Assembly (NCBI GenBank): GCA_024276655.1
Contig: JAJRWU010000106.1
Coordinates: forward strand, 1 to 42,515
Length of the DNA stretch: 42,515 nucleotides
Source of the DNA: Planctomycetota bacterium
Lineage (GTDB): Bacteria > Planctomycetota > Planctomycetia > Pirellulales > Pirellulaceae
Reading direction: 5' to 3'
Below the pieces are notes generated by a model. It saw nothing but the letters and a program-made list of their open reading frames with translations, searched no databases and had not been told where the DNA came from. Below, piece by piece: positions 33,305-42,044 of the stretch. How positions within the stretch are numbered: position 1 is the first letter of the stretch; the number at the start of each line of letters is the position of its first letter. A program made the position numbers and the translations under genes.

Positions 33305-33883
33305 ATGACGACCTTTACTGTCCACACGCACGATTCCGCTCCGGAAGACGCCCGCGAAGTATTGAAGAAGGTTGAAAGCAACTACGGATTCATTCCCAAT
33401 TTGCTGGGTGTGCTGGCCGAAGCGCCGGTTGCCGCCGAGGCCTATTTGAGCCTGATCGATCTTTGCCGCCGCTCCAGTTTGACGCCCACCGAAAGGCACG
33501 TGGTTTGGTTCGCGATCAACTACGAACACGAATGCAACTACTGCATGGCCGCCCACACCGCGCTTGCCAACATGGAGGATATCGCCGACGATGTGGTCGA
33601 AGCCACGCGAAACGGCGCGCCGTATAGCGACCAACGCTTGCAGGAGTTGCGAGAATTCACGCAAGAGGTGGTCGTGGAGCGGGGCGTTGTCTCGCCCCGG
33701 CGGGTCGAACAGTTCATCGCGGCGGGCTACACCAAGCGAAATGTGTTGGAGCTGCTCACGGCGGTCGCTTCGAAAGTGCTCTCGAACTACACGAACCACA
33801 TCGCCAAGACGCCGCTCGACGAAGCGTTTTCCGCGTGTGCTTGGAAAAGCCGAGCGAAGTTTCCACCGTGGAAGGTTGAATAA
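33305..33883 (+). CDS. AhpD-like alkylhydroperoxidase/carboxymuconolactone decarboxylase-family protein
   Basis: ATG 33305 follows AAAGGA 9 nt upstream and gives 192 residues. The core is NYEHECNYCMAAHTALA, the ECxxCxxxH site in which the two Cys and the His reduce peroxide via a thiol relay. The surrounding helices (SSLTPTERHVVWFAIN) match the AhpD/CMD fold. The C-terminal helices (LELLTAVASKVLSNYTNHIA) complete it. AhpD-type proteins reduce organic peroxides or act as general thiol oxidoreductases. The next gene starts 3 bp after the stop, so the two share an operon. Confidence 0.9.
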   Translation: MTTFTVHTHDSAPEDAREVLKKVESNYGFIPNLLGVLAEAPVAAEAYLSLIDLCRRSSLTPTERHVVWFAINYEHECNYCMAAHTALANMEDIADDVVEATRNGAPYSDQRLQELREFTQEVVVERGVVSPRRVEQFIAAGYTKRNVLELLTAVASKVLSNYTNHIAKTPLDEAFSACAWKSRAKFPPWKVE

Positions 33884-33886
33884 TCC

Positions 33887-34330
33887 ATGCGACGTATTTT
33901 TCCGCCTTTTTGGCTGCTGTTTTCGCTGTTGCTGATGACGGCGTTGCATTTCTTCGCCCCGATGCAAACGCTTGTGCCGACGCCGTTTCGTCTCGCCGGC
34001 CTGGCGCTGGTGGTGCTCGGAATTTCGCTCGTGATCTGGCCGGCGCGATTGTTCGCAAAATCGAAAACAACCATCAAACCGTTTCATGAATCGTCGGCGC
34101 TGGTCACTACAGGACCGTACCGATTTTCGCGCAATCCGATTTATGTCGGCATGGCGTTGGCGCTATGGGGCTGCGCGGTTCTGTTTGGATCGTTAACGCC
34201 GCTGCTGGTTGTGCCGTTGTTCGTGCTGCTGATCGATCGCGTTTTTATCGCGGGCGAGGAACGCATGTTGCAAGCCACGTTCGCCGACGATTACGCCGAA
34301 TATTGCCGCCGCGTCCGACGTTGGATTTAA
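33887..34330 (+). CDS. Isoprenylcysteine carboxyl methyltransferase/PEMT-like membrane protein
   Basis: The 147-residue protein has three or four membrane segments (LLFSLLLMTALHFF, LALVVLGISLVIW, ALALWGCAVLFG and LLVVPLFVLLI). The signature LVTTGPYRFSRNPIYVGM and the later EERMLQATFADDYAEYCRRV fit the bacterial members of this methyltransferase group, which use S-adenosylmethionine at the membrane. The substrate of the bacterial proteins is usually unknown. It directly follows the AhpD-like gene and precedes a glycosyltransferase by 16 bp, so the three are probably cotranscribed. Confidence 0.88.
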   Translation: MRRIFPPFWLLFSLLLMTALHFFAPMQTLVPTPFRLAGLALVVLGISLVIWPARLFAKSKTTIKPFHESSALVTTGPYRFSRNPIYVGMALALWGCAVLFGSLTPLLVVPLFVLLIDRVFIAGEERMLQATFADDYAEYCRRVRRWI

Positions 34331-34346
34331 TGAAGGAACACCCCAG

Positions 34347-35102
34347 ATGTCGATCCGATCTCTCACCGCATTGCCTGTTTTTAACGAAGCCAAACACGTC
34401 GGAACCGTTCTCGACGCCGTCGCGCAATACGCCGACGACGTGTTGGTCGTCGACGACGGCTCCACCGACCAAACCGCTCGTGTATTACGCACTCGCACTG
34501 AGGTCAGGGTGGTTCGGCATAACGAAAATCAAGGTTACGGCGCCGCCCTGCGAACCGCTTTCGCCTATGCGCTCGAACACCGCTACGATGTGCTGGTCAC
34601 GATCGATTGCGACGGCCAACATGAACCTCGCCGCATTCCGCTGTTCGTGTCGGCCGTCGGCGGGGTCGATATCGTTTCCGGCAGCCGTTATCGGCATGTC
34701 TTTCGAGACGACGACGCGGCGCCCGAAGATCGGCGGCGGGTGAATCGAATCATCACGCGTGAATTGAACGAGCAGTTGCAGTTTCAACTGACCGATGCCT
34801 TCTGCGGTTTCAAGGCGTATCAGGTTGCGTCGCTCGCCCGTTTGCAACTCACTGAAAACGGCTACGCCATGCCGATTGAACTCTGGGTTCAAGCGGCTTT
34901 GCACAACCTTCAAATTCGCGAACTGCCAGTGCCCCGAATTTATCTGGACGAATCCCGCTCCTTCGGCGGCGCGCTCGACGACCCCAACCACCGCCTGCGC
35001 CACTACCGCGATGTGTTGCAGAGCAGTCGGCAAGCGGCGGGGCTTTCCACGAGGCAATCTCCTTCGCCAAAAGTTGGTTCGGTTTGCCCTTGTGATTCGT
35101 AA
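34347..35102 (+). CDS. Family 2 glycosyltransferase
   Basis: The 251-residue protein has the GT-A fold of family 2 glycosyltransferases: VLVVDDGSTDQTARVL binds the nucleotide sugar, NENQGYGAALRTAFAYAL is the next conserved block, and VTIDCDGQHEP supplies the DxD-type metal site. The later GSRY and FCGFKAYQV segments resemble dolichyl-phosphate-mannose-synthase-like enzymes that load polyprenyl phosphates. There is no membrane segment, so it acts at the cytoplasmic face. It follows the ICMT-like gene closely. The donor and acceptor cannot be stated. Confidence 0.92.
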   Translation: MSIRSLTALPVFNEAKHVGTVLDAVAQYADDVLVVDDGSTDQTARVLRTRTEVRVVRHNENQGYGAALRTAFAYALEHRYDVLVTIDCDGQHEPRRIPLFVSAVGGVDIVSGSRYRHVFRDDDAAPEDRRRVNRIITRELNEQLQFQLTDAFCGFKAYQVASLARLQLTENGYAMPIELWVQAALHNLQIRELPVPRIYLDESRSFGGALDDPNHRLRHYRDVLQSSRQAAGLSTRQSPSPKVGSVCPCDS

Positions 35103-35125
35103 GGGCTCGCCCGATATTGTCTCGC

Positions 35126-35160
35126 GGAATTAAAAGCCCGGCATTTTGAAAATGTCCCGA
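35126..35160. repeat. Relic of the GGAACAGTCC element
   Basis: GGAATTAAAAGCCCGGCATT and the partial right arm GAAAATGTCCCG match the centre of the complete copy at 19350-19450, with the right arm degraded. It lies in the gap between the glycosyltransferase and the amidohydrolase genes. Confidence 0.6.
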
Positions 35161-35213
35161 TTCCCCGAGCGATTCGTAGCCGCCGGGAATATCCGCTATC
35201 GCCTGAGGAATGC

Positions 35214-36296
35214 ATGATGCCCTTACAACAAACGCTGCATGCGGCCAATCGGCTGGGGCTCGATTACGCAGCCGAAGCCGCGAAGTTCACCAACCATCCG
35301 TTTCCTATTGTCGACATCCATACGCATTTGAGCGGTGGCGAGGCGGCTCGCGTTTATCAAGATGTGGCGCGGCGGTATGGAATCGAACGCACTTACTCCA
35401 TGACGCCGGAAGATGGTATAGAGGCCGTGCGCGCCGTGCTGGGCGACGCCGTGCGTTTTATCGCGATTCCCAAATATTGGCGGCTGAAATCGACCCAACA
35501 ATTAGGTGAGCAGTACGCGCGGCAAATCGAGCGAATGCATGCGGCCGGTTCTCGTATTGCGAAATTTTGGTCGGCGCCCCGCCGCCGAGATATGGAAGAC
35601 AAAGCCGGTTTGCCGAACGCCATGCGACTCGACGCGCCGCATATTCTGGATGCAATGGCCGCCGCCGCCGAGCGGAACATGGTGATCATGGTCCATATCG
35701 GAGATCCTGATACGTGGTTCTCCACGAACTATGTTGATGCCGCGCGGTACGGCGTGAAACGCGAGCAGTACGAACCGCTCGAAGCCGCGCTCGAGCGGTT
35801 TCCCGTGCCGTTTATCGCGGCGCACATGGTAGGTTGGCCGGAAGATCTGGGCTTTCTCTCCGACCTGCTCGCTCGCCACGACCGGCTTCACCTCGACACA
35901 AGCGCCACGAAGTGGATGGTGCGGGAACTGAGCAAACATTCGCAGGCGGCGGTCGTCCGATTTTTCACCCGCTGGAAAGGCAGGATTTTGTTTGGATCCG
36001 ACATCGTGACCAGCAACAAACATCTGCGGCCGAACCACCTAACACCAGCCGCCAGCGCCGGCGAAGCATTCGACCTGTACGCCTCGCGTTACTGGGCGCT
36101 GCGAACGCTCTTCGAGACAAACCACAACGGCCCTTCGCCCATTGCCGACCCCGATTTGCAACGCATCGACGCCCAGCGGTTCGATGCGATGTCGGCCCCG
36201 CAACTCGTCGGCAAACAACTACCACCGCAAATTCTGCAATCCCTCCTGCACGACGCAGCAGCGAACTTATTACAACCGTTGGAGTCCACGCTTTAG
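35214..36296 (+). CDS. TIM-barrel amidohydrolase (amidohydrolase_2 type)
   Basis: ATG 35214 (or 35217 next to it) follows GAGGAA and gives 360 residues. The barrel shows DIHTHLSGG (HxH metal site, about residue 35), MVHIGDPD, AAHMVGWPEDL (His), HLDTSAT and RILFGSDI (final Asp), the order seen in the ACMSD/amidohydrolase_2 family of hydrolases and decarboxylases. All the metal-binding residues are present. Its last codons and stop lie in a GTTGGAG repeat (36278-36300), so the C-terminus (PLESTL) appears to be repeat-encoded. The substrate is unknown. Confidence 0.9.
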   Translation: MMPLQQTLHAANRLGLDYAAEAAKFTNHPFPIVDIHTHLSGGEAARVYQDVARRYGIERTYSMTPEDGIEAVRAVLGDAVRFIAIPKYWRLKSTQQLGEQYARQIERMHAAGSRIAKFWSAPRRRDMEDKAGLPNAMRLDAPHILDAMAAAAERNMVIMVHIGDPDTWFSTNYVDAARYGVKREQYEPLEAALERFPVPFIAAHMVGWPEDLGFLSDLLARHDRLHLDTSATKWMVRELSKHSQAAVVRFFTRWKGRILFGSDIVTSNKHLRPNHLTPAASAGEAFDLYASRYWALRTLFETNHNGPSPIADPDLQRIDAQRFDAMSAPQLVGKQLPPQILQSLLHDAAANLLQPLESTL

Positions 36297-36521
36297 GCTG
36301 TTTCGCATCGCGCGACAAATTGCTATCGCCTATCGCGACCGTTCCCCTGTCTAATCATAATCATAATCCGGTCCCTTCAATCGTCTTACGTAACAGATCA
36401 CTCACTACTCCGACCGACAAACAGATTACGATTAAGATCATCGACATGTCAAACGTATTTGACCACGGGCTGTTTCGTTGGCCGTGAAAAAGAAAAAGCA
36501 CGCTGAAGCGTACACTCCAAC
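36278..36521. repeat. GTTGGAG-family repeats flanking a gene-free stretch
   Basis: GTTGGAGTCCACGCTTTAGG (36278 onward) and the inverted copy at 36499-36521 face each other across about 200 bp without a gene. The right copy is an exact 23-nt match (inverted) to 182-204. The interval (36297-36498) contains no protein-like ORF and is A/T-richer than its surroundings, so the whole may be one MITE-like unit with diverged left end. Confidence 0.5.
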
Positions 36522-36550
36522 GGCGCGGAGTGCGCCAGGATGGGAGACCG

Positions 36551-37528
36551 CTAATCCGAGATGGTCAGCCGATGCACCGCATCAAAGGAACCAGGCTCTT
36601 CGTGGCTGAATACAGCAATGTAAAGCGATCCTTTGCGCGGCGTCAGGTAGTACGGAACGATCTTGTCGGGAAGAAACCGGCTGAGATCTTCCCAGTTTCC
36701 CGATTTCAAATCTTGCCACGTTTCAAAGCGAATCAACTTGTTCTCGTTGCAGTCTTCGTTTCCGGCATAGGTGGGGCAAAAATAGCAGGTGGCGAACCAG
36801 CGCCCTTGGAAAAAGTCGACATCGTTCAGAACCAGACCGGTCGACTTCCAACTGCCTGCCACGGCATTCTTTTTTTTGCCGAAACTGGGGTGGATATTGT
36901 ACAACCCTTTTTCAAAGTCGATGATTTCGGCCACTGCGCCAACACTCGAACCAACCACATACAACCGGCCGTTCACGATGCTCAACGCGCGTGAATAACC
37001 GAAGTGCGAGGATAAATCGAGGGCGTCCGCCTTTCCGCCCAGTGTCTTGAATCGAAACACCCGGCAACGATCTGGGTTGAGCGAATACAGCCAGCCGGTG
37101 GAGGGGTCGAACACTATGTCGTGCGGACGTTTTAGTTTGATATTTGCCAGCGCGTCGGCGCTGTTTTTCAGTGGGCGGCGGGCTGGGTCGCTAAAGCTGA
37201 TCAGCCGATGATTTCCGGTATCAGTCGCATAGAACAGTTGATCCAGAGGATTGAAGACCACCGCATGTGCATCGCGCAAACCTTTAATGGCCGCTTCGCG
37301 AAACGACGACCGTGAATTTTTTCGGTGGAACAGCCGAGCACCCGTAGTGACGATTTCGGTCTGGCCACGAAAAGTGATGTGCGTGCAGCCCGGAAACGAC
37401 CCGGCTTTCGGCGCATATTGCGTAACGCGAATGCGGTTCAACGAGCGGTGCTCTTCCGCCTTGGACGGACCGGCGCCAATAAGACAAACACATAACGACA
37501 CTGCAATTGTTGTGTTTATTATATTCAT
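36551..37528 (-). CDS. Exported beta-propeller-like protein (NHL/YWTD type)
   Basis: ATG 37528 opens with a signal peptide (MNIINTTIAVSLCVCLIGAG, then PSKAEE) and gives 325 residues; the longer upstream frame belongs to the neighbouring gene region. Repeated blade-like segments are visible: HAVVFNPLDQLFYATDTGNH, HDIVFDPSTGWLYSLNPDRC, then RALSIVNGRLYVVGSSVGAV. This fits an NHL-type propeller. Its CYFCPTYAGNEDC loop could form disulphides. The gene starts 5 bp after the BatA-like gene's stop, so it is the last member of that operon. The role is unknown; a secreted binding protein is likely. Confidence 0.75.
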   Translation of the reverse strand: MNIINTTIAVSLCVCLIGAGPSKAEEHRSLNRIRVTQYAPKAGSFPGCTHITFRGQTEIVTTGARLFHRKNSRSSFREAAIKGLRDAHAVVFNPLDQLFYATDTGNHRLISFSDPARRPLKNSADALANIKLKRPHDIVFDPSTGWLYSLNPDRCRVFRFKTLGGKADALDLSSHFGYSRALSIVNGRLYVVGSSVGAVAEIIDFEKGLYNIHPSFGKKKNAVAGSWKSTGLVLNDVDFFQGRWFATCYFCPTYAGNEDCNENKLIRFETWQDLKSGNWEDLSRFLPDKIVPYYLTPRKGSLYIAVFSHEEPGSFDAVHRLTISD

Positions 37529-37533
37529 GACGT

Positions 37534-39570
37534 TCAAAGATAAACGCGGCGGTTGTAAACGTACCACTCGAACAGCAGCACGCCGAGCCCGGCCAGCAAC
37601 AGCCATTTCCACATTTCTTTTCGCGCTGGCGCCCAGCCGGCCTCTCCGCTGACTTCCTGCGCGCCGAGCTCAATGGTTTTCCGCAGTCGCAAATCACTCT
37701 CGCGAGGACTGAAAAGATTCACCGCGAATCGTTGCATTACCTCTTCGCCGCGTCCTGGTTTCTCACGAACTTCATACAGGCCGGTGACGTCGGTGGCGCC
37801 GAAGAGGAACGTATTTTCCCGCTCCCGCGAGATCGGCGGAAAGACCGCGCCCGAGGGCGAAGTGATATAGAGTTTGTCGACCGGGGCGTCGGTGCGAATC
37901 GTGATTGGCTCCCCCGGTTGCACGCTGGTCGAGCGTTGGGCGGACCGTCCTCCCCCCAAATATTCCATCACGTTCTTGACGAATAAGGGAAAGCTGAGCC
38001 GCTTGAGCCAATCGGTATTGACCAGCACTTCACCTTTTTCGTCGACGCTGAAAATTTCAAAACCCATGACGGCGTCTTCAAAACCTTCACGCGGTGCAAT
38101 GGCGAACAAGGGGCCGATATCGGCGTCAATCAAAACGGCGCTGCCGCGCGGCGGCTTCACGGAAAAACCTTCGATAATGGTCACGTTTTCGAAACTGACC
38201 ATTTGCATCAGCGGGTGCGAGCGATCAACATCAATCACCAGCGGCGGGCTCTGCATTTTTCCCGCTTGCCAACTTTCCAGCGGAGGCGCGCGGCCGATAA
38301 AGAGCGTGTTCGACTGCGGCATTTCCAGCGGCGCGCATTGATCGTAGATGATTAGATCGTAGCGGGCCGAGTCCGCCGCTTTTTGGTAATTCTTTTGTGC
38401 TTCGGTGAGCGCCGCGGCTCCAACATCGGCCGACGGCAACACTTCAGGGCCAAGCTGCGTGACGGCCGCCAACTTTTGAGCTTCGTCGGTTCCCAGGGCC
38501 AGCGTGAGGGCGTCGTTGCGCGGCGTGATAAGCAAGATTCTCGCCCGCCGCGTGCTGTTTACCGCCGCATAACCGCTGTTGTCAACCGCTAGGTCGTCGT
38601 CGTGTTGCACCACCAATCGCAAACCGCCTTGTTCAAAATCGGTCAATTCAAACTGCACGCCGGCTTGGCCCTGAGATGGCACCTTGGTGCGTTGGGCGTC
38701 AATCACGCTGTCGTTGAGCAACAGTTCGACGTCGACTTCAACATCGGCGGCGCTGTAGTTTTCCAAGCGGCCAAAGGCTTGCGTTTGCTCGACCCGTTCG
38801 GGATTCCGCGACGTATTAAACGCCACCACGGCCACGTTGTTTGACGTTTCGGCGTCGAGCACGCCAATGGGTGTGTAGCTGGGCTCCAAGTTGCCCAGCG
38901 AGAAGTTGGGAATGTTATCGAAACCGCCATCGGTGAACAAATACAGCGTGGCCGGCAGCGCTTCGGCCACGGCCACGTCGCCTTCCTCCGCGTTGCCGGT
39001 GCGGCCGGGGTTGGCCAAGCCCGAAGCGGCCCGCAGCGCTTCACTCAAATCGCTGGTGTGGTCGGTCTGTTCGATATCGGCCAAGGCGGCTTTCAATTTG
39101 GTGCGGCTACTGGTGAACGTCTGTTCGACGCGCGCCGCGTTGGTAAAGCTGATCACCATGCCGACATCGCCCGACTGCATGGCGTCGATCATTTCGCCAG
39201 CCTTCTTCACCGCATCGGCCAGACGATTCGGTTTGACATCTCGCGCCGCCATGCTGGCCGAAGCGTCGATCAAAAAGATGAAGCGGTCGCCGATCAGGGC
39301 GCGGCCGCTCCAGCCGGGCCGCAACAGCGCGAACATCACCAACAGAATCAACAGCAGTTGCAAGAACAGCAACAGGCTTTGCCGCAACCGCTGCCAAATG
39401 CTGTTGACGTGCAAATCTTCAATGGTGCGCGTCCAGAGGTAGGTGCTGGGCACCTCCAGCGGCTGGCGTTTGAGCTTCAAAAAATAGAGCAGCAGAATTG
39501 CGGTGGGCAAAATCGCGGCGAAGGCGCCCCAGAGCCACCAGGAACCGAGTGCGTTGCTCAAAAAACTCAT
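37534..39570 (-). CDS. BatA-like membrane protein with von Willebrand factor A domain
   Basis: ATG 39570 overlaps the upstream stop (ATGA), giving 678 residues; a longer frame exists but lies inside the previous gene. The N-terminus is the BatA hallmark: a membrane segment followed by LKLKRQPLEVPSTYLW, then a second one. Residues about 95-265 are a VWA domain with FIFLIDASASMAARD as metal-binding DxSxS site. A long extracytoplasmic region follows, ending in a C-terminal membrane segment (WKWLLLAGLGVLLFEW). With MoxR and DUF58 it forms the Bat-type complex, suspected of metal-dependent protein-complex assembly in the envelope. Confidence 0.92.
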   Translation of the reverse strand: MSFLSNALGSWWLWGAFAAILPTAILLLYFLKLKRQPLEVPSTYLWTRTIEDLHVNSIWQRLRQSLLLFLQLLLILLVMFALLRPGWSGRALIGDRFIFLIDASASMAARDVKPNRLADAVKKAGEMIDAMQSGDVGMVISFTNAARVEQTFTSSRTKLKAALADIEQTDHTSDLSEALRAASGLANPGRTGNAEEGDVAVAEALPATLYLFTDGGFDNIPNFSLGNLEPSYTPIGVLDAETSNNVAVVAFNTSRNPERVEQTQAFGRLENYSAADVEVDVELLLNDSVIDAQRTKVPSQGQAGVQFELTDFEQGGLRLVVQHDDDLAVDNSGYAAVNSTRRARILLITPRNDALTLALGTDEAQKLAAVTQLGPEVLPSADVGAAALTEAQKNYQKAADSARYDLIIYDQCAPLEMPQSNTLFIGRAPPLESWQAGKMQSPPLVIDVDRSHPLMQMVSFENVTIIEGFSVKPPRGSAVLIDADIGPLFAIAPREGFEDAVMGFEIFSVDEKGEVLVNTDWLKRLSFPLFVKNVMEYLGGGRSAQRSTSVQPGEPITIRTDAPVDKLYITSPSGAVFPPISRERENTFLFGATDVTGLYEVREKPGRGEEVMQRFAVNLFSPRESDLRLRKTIELGAQEVSGEAGWAPARKEMWKWLLLAGLGVLLFEWYVYNRRVYL

Positions 39571-40460
39571 CGCACCAGTCCTCGCTGGCGGAGGTAGTTC
39601 ATCACCAGGCGGTCGACCGGCACATCGGTTCGGGCCATTAAATACATCATGCCGCGGCGGGTGCAGAACTCCCGCGCGTGTTCGATAAACGCGGCCAGGG
39701 TGCTTTTGTAACGGTTCAACAGCGGACGGCTGACGGTAATCTCGGCGATGTCGGCGTCTTCGCAATCGACGAGCTTCAAATCTCCCTTGATGTCGGGCTC
39801 GATTTCCTCCGGCGAGAGCAGATGAATCACATAGATATCCATCTGCTGGGCCAGCAACATTCGCAGCGCCGATTCATAGCCCGCCTTTTCCATTAAGTCG
39901 GAAATCAAGACCACGACGCCCTTGCCCGAATTACGCAGACAAAAGTTTTTCACGCCATCGACCAACGGCGTGTTATTTCCGGGTTCGATCTGTTCGAGGT
40001 AATCGAGCATTCGCCACATGCTCCGGCGGCCGCGCAGCACCGGGCCGGGCGTTTGTTGGGCCGGCCCAATCTGCTCGATTCTGACGCGGTCGGCCCGACA
40101 GAGCCCGATAAAACCCAAAGCCGCCGCCAACTGTTTGGCGTATTGCAATTTGGTGGGGTCGCCAAAATCCATTGAGGCGCTGGCGTCGAGCAACACGTAG
40201 AAGTGAAGGTCTTCCTCTTCGAGAAACAGTTTGAGGAAGAGTTTGTCGAGCCGGGCGTACAGGTTCCAATCGATAAAACGCAGGTCGTCGCCGGGCGTGT
40301 AGCTGCGAAAGTCTGAAAACTCGACGCTTTGCCCTTTCCGTTTACTACGGCGTTCGCCCTTCATGCGGCCGCGAAAAATCTTCCGGCTGACCAGTTCCAA
40401 ACGCTCCAATTGGGCCAATAGGGCCGGCTCCAGCAAGGGCGTTGATGGCGAAGTAGACAT
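39567..40460 (-). CDS. DUF58 domain protein
   Basis: The 297-residue protein carries the DUF58 core, SDFRSYTPGDDLRFIDWNLY, then ARLDKLFLKLFLEEEDLHFY. This is directly followed by a VWA-like stretch, YVLLDASASMDFGDP. The GVVVLISDLMEKAGYESALR strand completes the fold. DUF58 proteins are cytoplasmic partners of MoxR ATPases and of the Bat membrane proteins. Gene order and the 4-bp overlap with the BatA-like gene support a joint complex. No transmembrane segment is present. The start has no strong ribosome binding site. Confidence 0.93.
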   Translation of the reverse strand: MSTSPSTPLLEPALLAQLERLELVSRKIFRGRMKGERRSKRKGQSVEFSDFRSYTPGDDLRFIDWNLYARLDKLFLKLFLEEEDLHFYVLLDASASMDFGDPTKLQYAKQLAAALGFIGLCRADRVRIEQIGPAQQTPGPVLRGRRSMWRMLDYLEQIEPGNNTPLVDGVKNFCLRNSGKGVVVLISDLMEKAGYESALRMLLAQQMDIYVIHLLSPEEIEPDIKGDLKLVDCEDADIAEITVSRPLLNRYKSTLAAFIEHAREFCTRRGMMYLMARTDVPVDRLVMNYLRQRGLVR

Positions 40461-40513
40461 AAACAGTTACACAACGAGGTGATGAGAAAAACGAGGTTGA
40501 ATTCATGAGACGG

Positions 40514-41545
40514 CTAATCGACGGCAACCGCGGCCACGGCTGCTTCCTCACCCTTCTCCGGCAGTTGCTCCAGAATTTCCAGCAACACATGGTCCGGCTC
40601 AATGCCCTCGGCCTGCGCCTCGAAATTGAGTATGACACGGTGCCGCATGGCGGGCAGAAAAACGCGCCGCACGTCTTCAAAGCTCACGTTGTAGCGGCCT
40701 TCCAGCAGTGCTCGCACTTTCGAGGCCAAGGCCAACGTTTGCGCGCCGCGAGGACTACTGCCCCAACGCAGATACTTGTTCGTGATCGGCAGTGCGTACG
40801 GTCCTTCAGGATGCGTGGCGAGTGTCAGCCGCACGACATAATCTTGTACGTGTTGCGCCAGAATGACTTCGCGAATCAGCTTCCGCCATTTGATGATTTC
40901 ATGGCCGTCCATCACTTTTTCAGGTGTGACCGTTTCGCCACGCGTGGTGCGGTCGACAATCGTGGCCAGGTCTTTTTTTGTCGAGTAACCAACGACCAGC
41001 TTGAAGAAGAAGCGGTCGAGTTGTGCTTCCGGCAGCGGATACGTTCCTTCCTGCTCGATCGGGTTTTGCGTGGCCAGCACGAAGAACGGCTGGTCCAACT
41101 CGAAACGCGTTCCCGCCACCGTGACGGTGCCCTCTTGCATCGTTTCCAACATGGCCGATTGCGTTTTGGGCGTGGCCCGATTGATTTCGTCGGCCAGACA
41201 GATTTGCGTGAAGATCGGTCCCCGTTGGAACTCGAAAACGCGTCGGCCCTCGGGAGTTTCCACAATCATGTTCGTGCCCAGAATATCGGCGGGCATGAGG
41301 TCGGGCGTGAATTGAATGCGGGAGAAGTTCAAGTCCAACGCTTCGGCGAGCGTGCGCACCAAGAGCGTTTTTCCGAGGCCGGGAACGCCTTCCAGCAGGC
41401 AGTGCCCGCCCACGAACATACAGGCCAACACGCCATGCACGATATCGTCGTGGCCGACAATCACACGGCCGATTTGCTCGCGTACGGCCTGATAGCGTTC
41501 GCGGAATTCCTCCGCCTGCTGTTGGATCGACTCGGCGTTGCTCAT
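40514..41545 (-). CDS. MoxR-type AAA+ ATPase
   Basis: The 343-residue ATPase starts at ATG 41545 behind AAAGGACA. Walker A is LLEGVPGLGKTLL and Walker B is QICLADEINRATPKTQSAML; FFVLATQNPIEQEGTYPLPE is the sensor region, and a Leu-rich lid domain with GSSPRGAQTLALASKVRALL follows. All features of the MoxR family are present. MoxR proteins act as chaperone-like remodelling factors for the DUF58/VWA proteins encoded next to them. It is the first gene of the leftward operon; 53 bp separate it from the DUF58 gene. Confidence 0.96.
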   Translation of the reverse strand: MSNAESIQQQAEEFRERYQAVREQIGRVIVGHDDIVHGVLACMFVGGHCLLEGVPGLGKTLLVRTLAEALDLNFSRIQFTPDLMPADILGTNMIVETPEGRRVFEFQRGPIFTQICLADEINRATPKTQSAMLETMQEGTVTVAGTRFELDQPFFVLATQNPIEQEGTYPLPEAQLDRFFFKLVVGYSTKKDLATIVDRTTRGETVTPEKVMDGHEIIKWRKLIREVILAQHVQDYVVRLTLATHPEGPYALPITNKYLRWGSSPRGAQTLALASKVRALLEGRYNVSFEDVRRVFLPAMRHRVILNFEAQAEGIEPDHVLLEILEQLPEKGEEAAVAAVAVD

Positions 41546-41799
41546 GCTGAATGTCCTTTGAGACGCTCGTGGGGAAGTGGGCGTTGGCGCCGGGTTCGTT
41601 ACGTCAGACGCTCCGGTATTCGCTTCAATTCGCGGTTCTTGGCTTTCGGGAGCGTTTTTTTTCGTTTTATCGCCCTATTTCTTCATTTTTTCGTAACGCA
41701 ACGCCATTCGCCGGTGGGCTCAACCGGCCGCGGAACTGCAAGACAAATGCGATGTCACTAATAAACGCTGGCCGGCCGTGAATTGCAAGACTCCGTAGA

Positions 41800-41865
41800 T
41801 CGAAAAACCGCATTCGTCGACGCTGGGCTTTTAAGTCGGTAGGTTAATTTGGAACGGTTCCTTAG
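41800..41865. repeat. Relic of the GGAACAGTCC element, right half
   Basis: GCTGGGCTTTTAAGTCGG (41822 onward) followed by TAGGTTAATTTGG and ACGGTTCC aligns with the right half of the copy at 3988-4045. The left hairpin arm survives only as GAAAAACCGCATTC. It is the most decayed copy in the window. Confidence 0.5.
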
Positions 41866-41963
41866 ACTTAGGGCCGCTCGAACAAATCAGGCAAAAATCA
41901 TGTTTTTGGTCGCCGCCAAAGGCCGCGCTGGGGTCTTGGAACGCTAGCGGTTACAATGCTTTT

Positions 41964-41992
41964 TTGTCATCCGCTCGCGTTTCGTGGATAAC
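41964..41992 (+). promoter_or_regulatory. Candidate promoter of msrB
   Basis: TTGTCA (41964-41969) and GATAAC (41987-41992) are separated by 17 nt. The predicted start near 41999 leaves a 46-nt leader that contains GAAGGAG (42027-42033). The -10 matches the consensus at four of six positions. Confidence 0.4.
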
Positions 41993-42044
41993 TCCGCTTA
42001 TCGTTGCATTGGATAAGATTCGCACCGAAGGAGACTCCGTATTG

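Larger units (their letters stand above)
41546..42044. other. Gene-free divergent region between MoxR and msrB
   Basis: It must hold both divergent promoters; only the msrB one is recognisable (41964-41992). A relic of the repeat element lies at 41800-41865. No further ORF or RNA gene was seen. Confidence 0.5.

Noticed and set aside
39571-39765. Longer N-terminus for the BatA-like gene
   Set aside because: It lies inside the DUF58 coding region; the ATGA overlap and BatA-type start MSFLSNALG support 39570.
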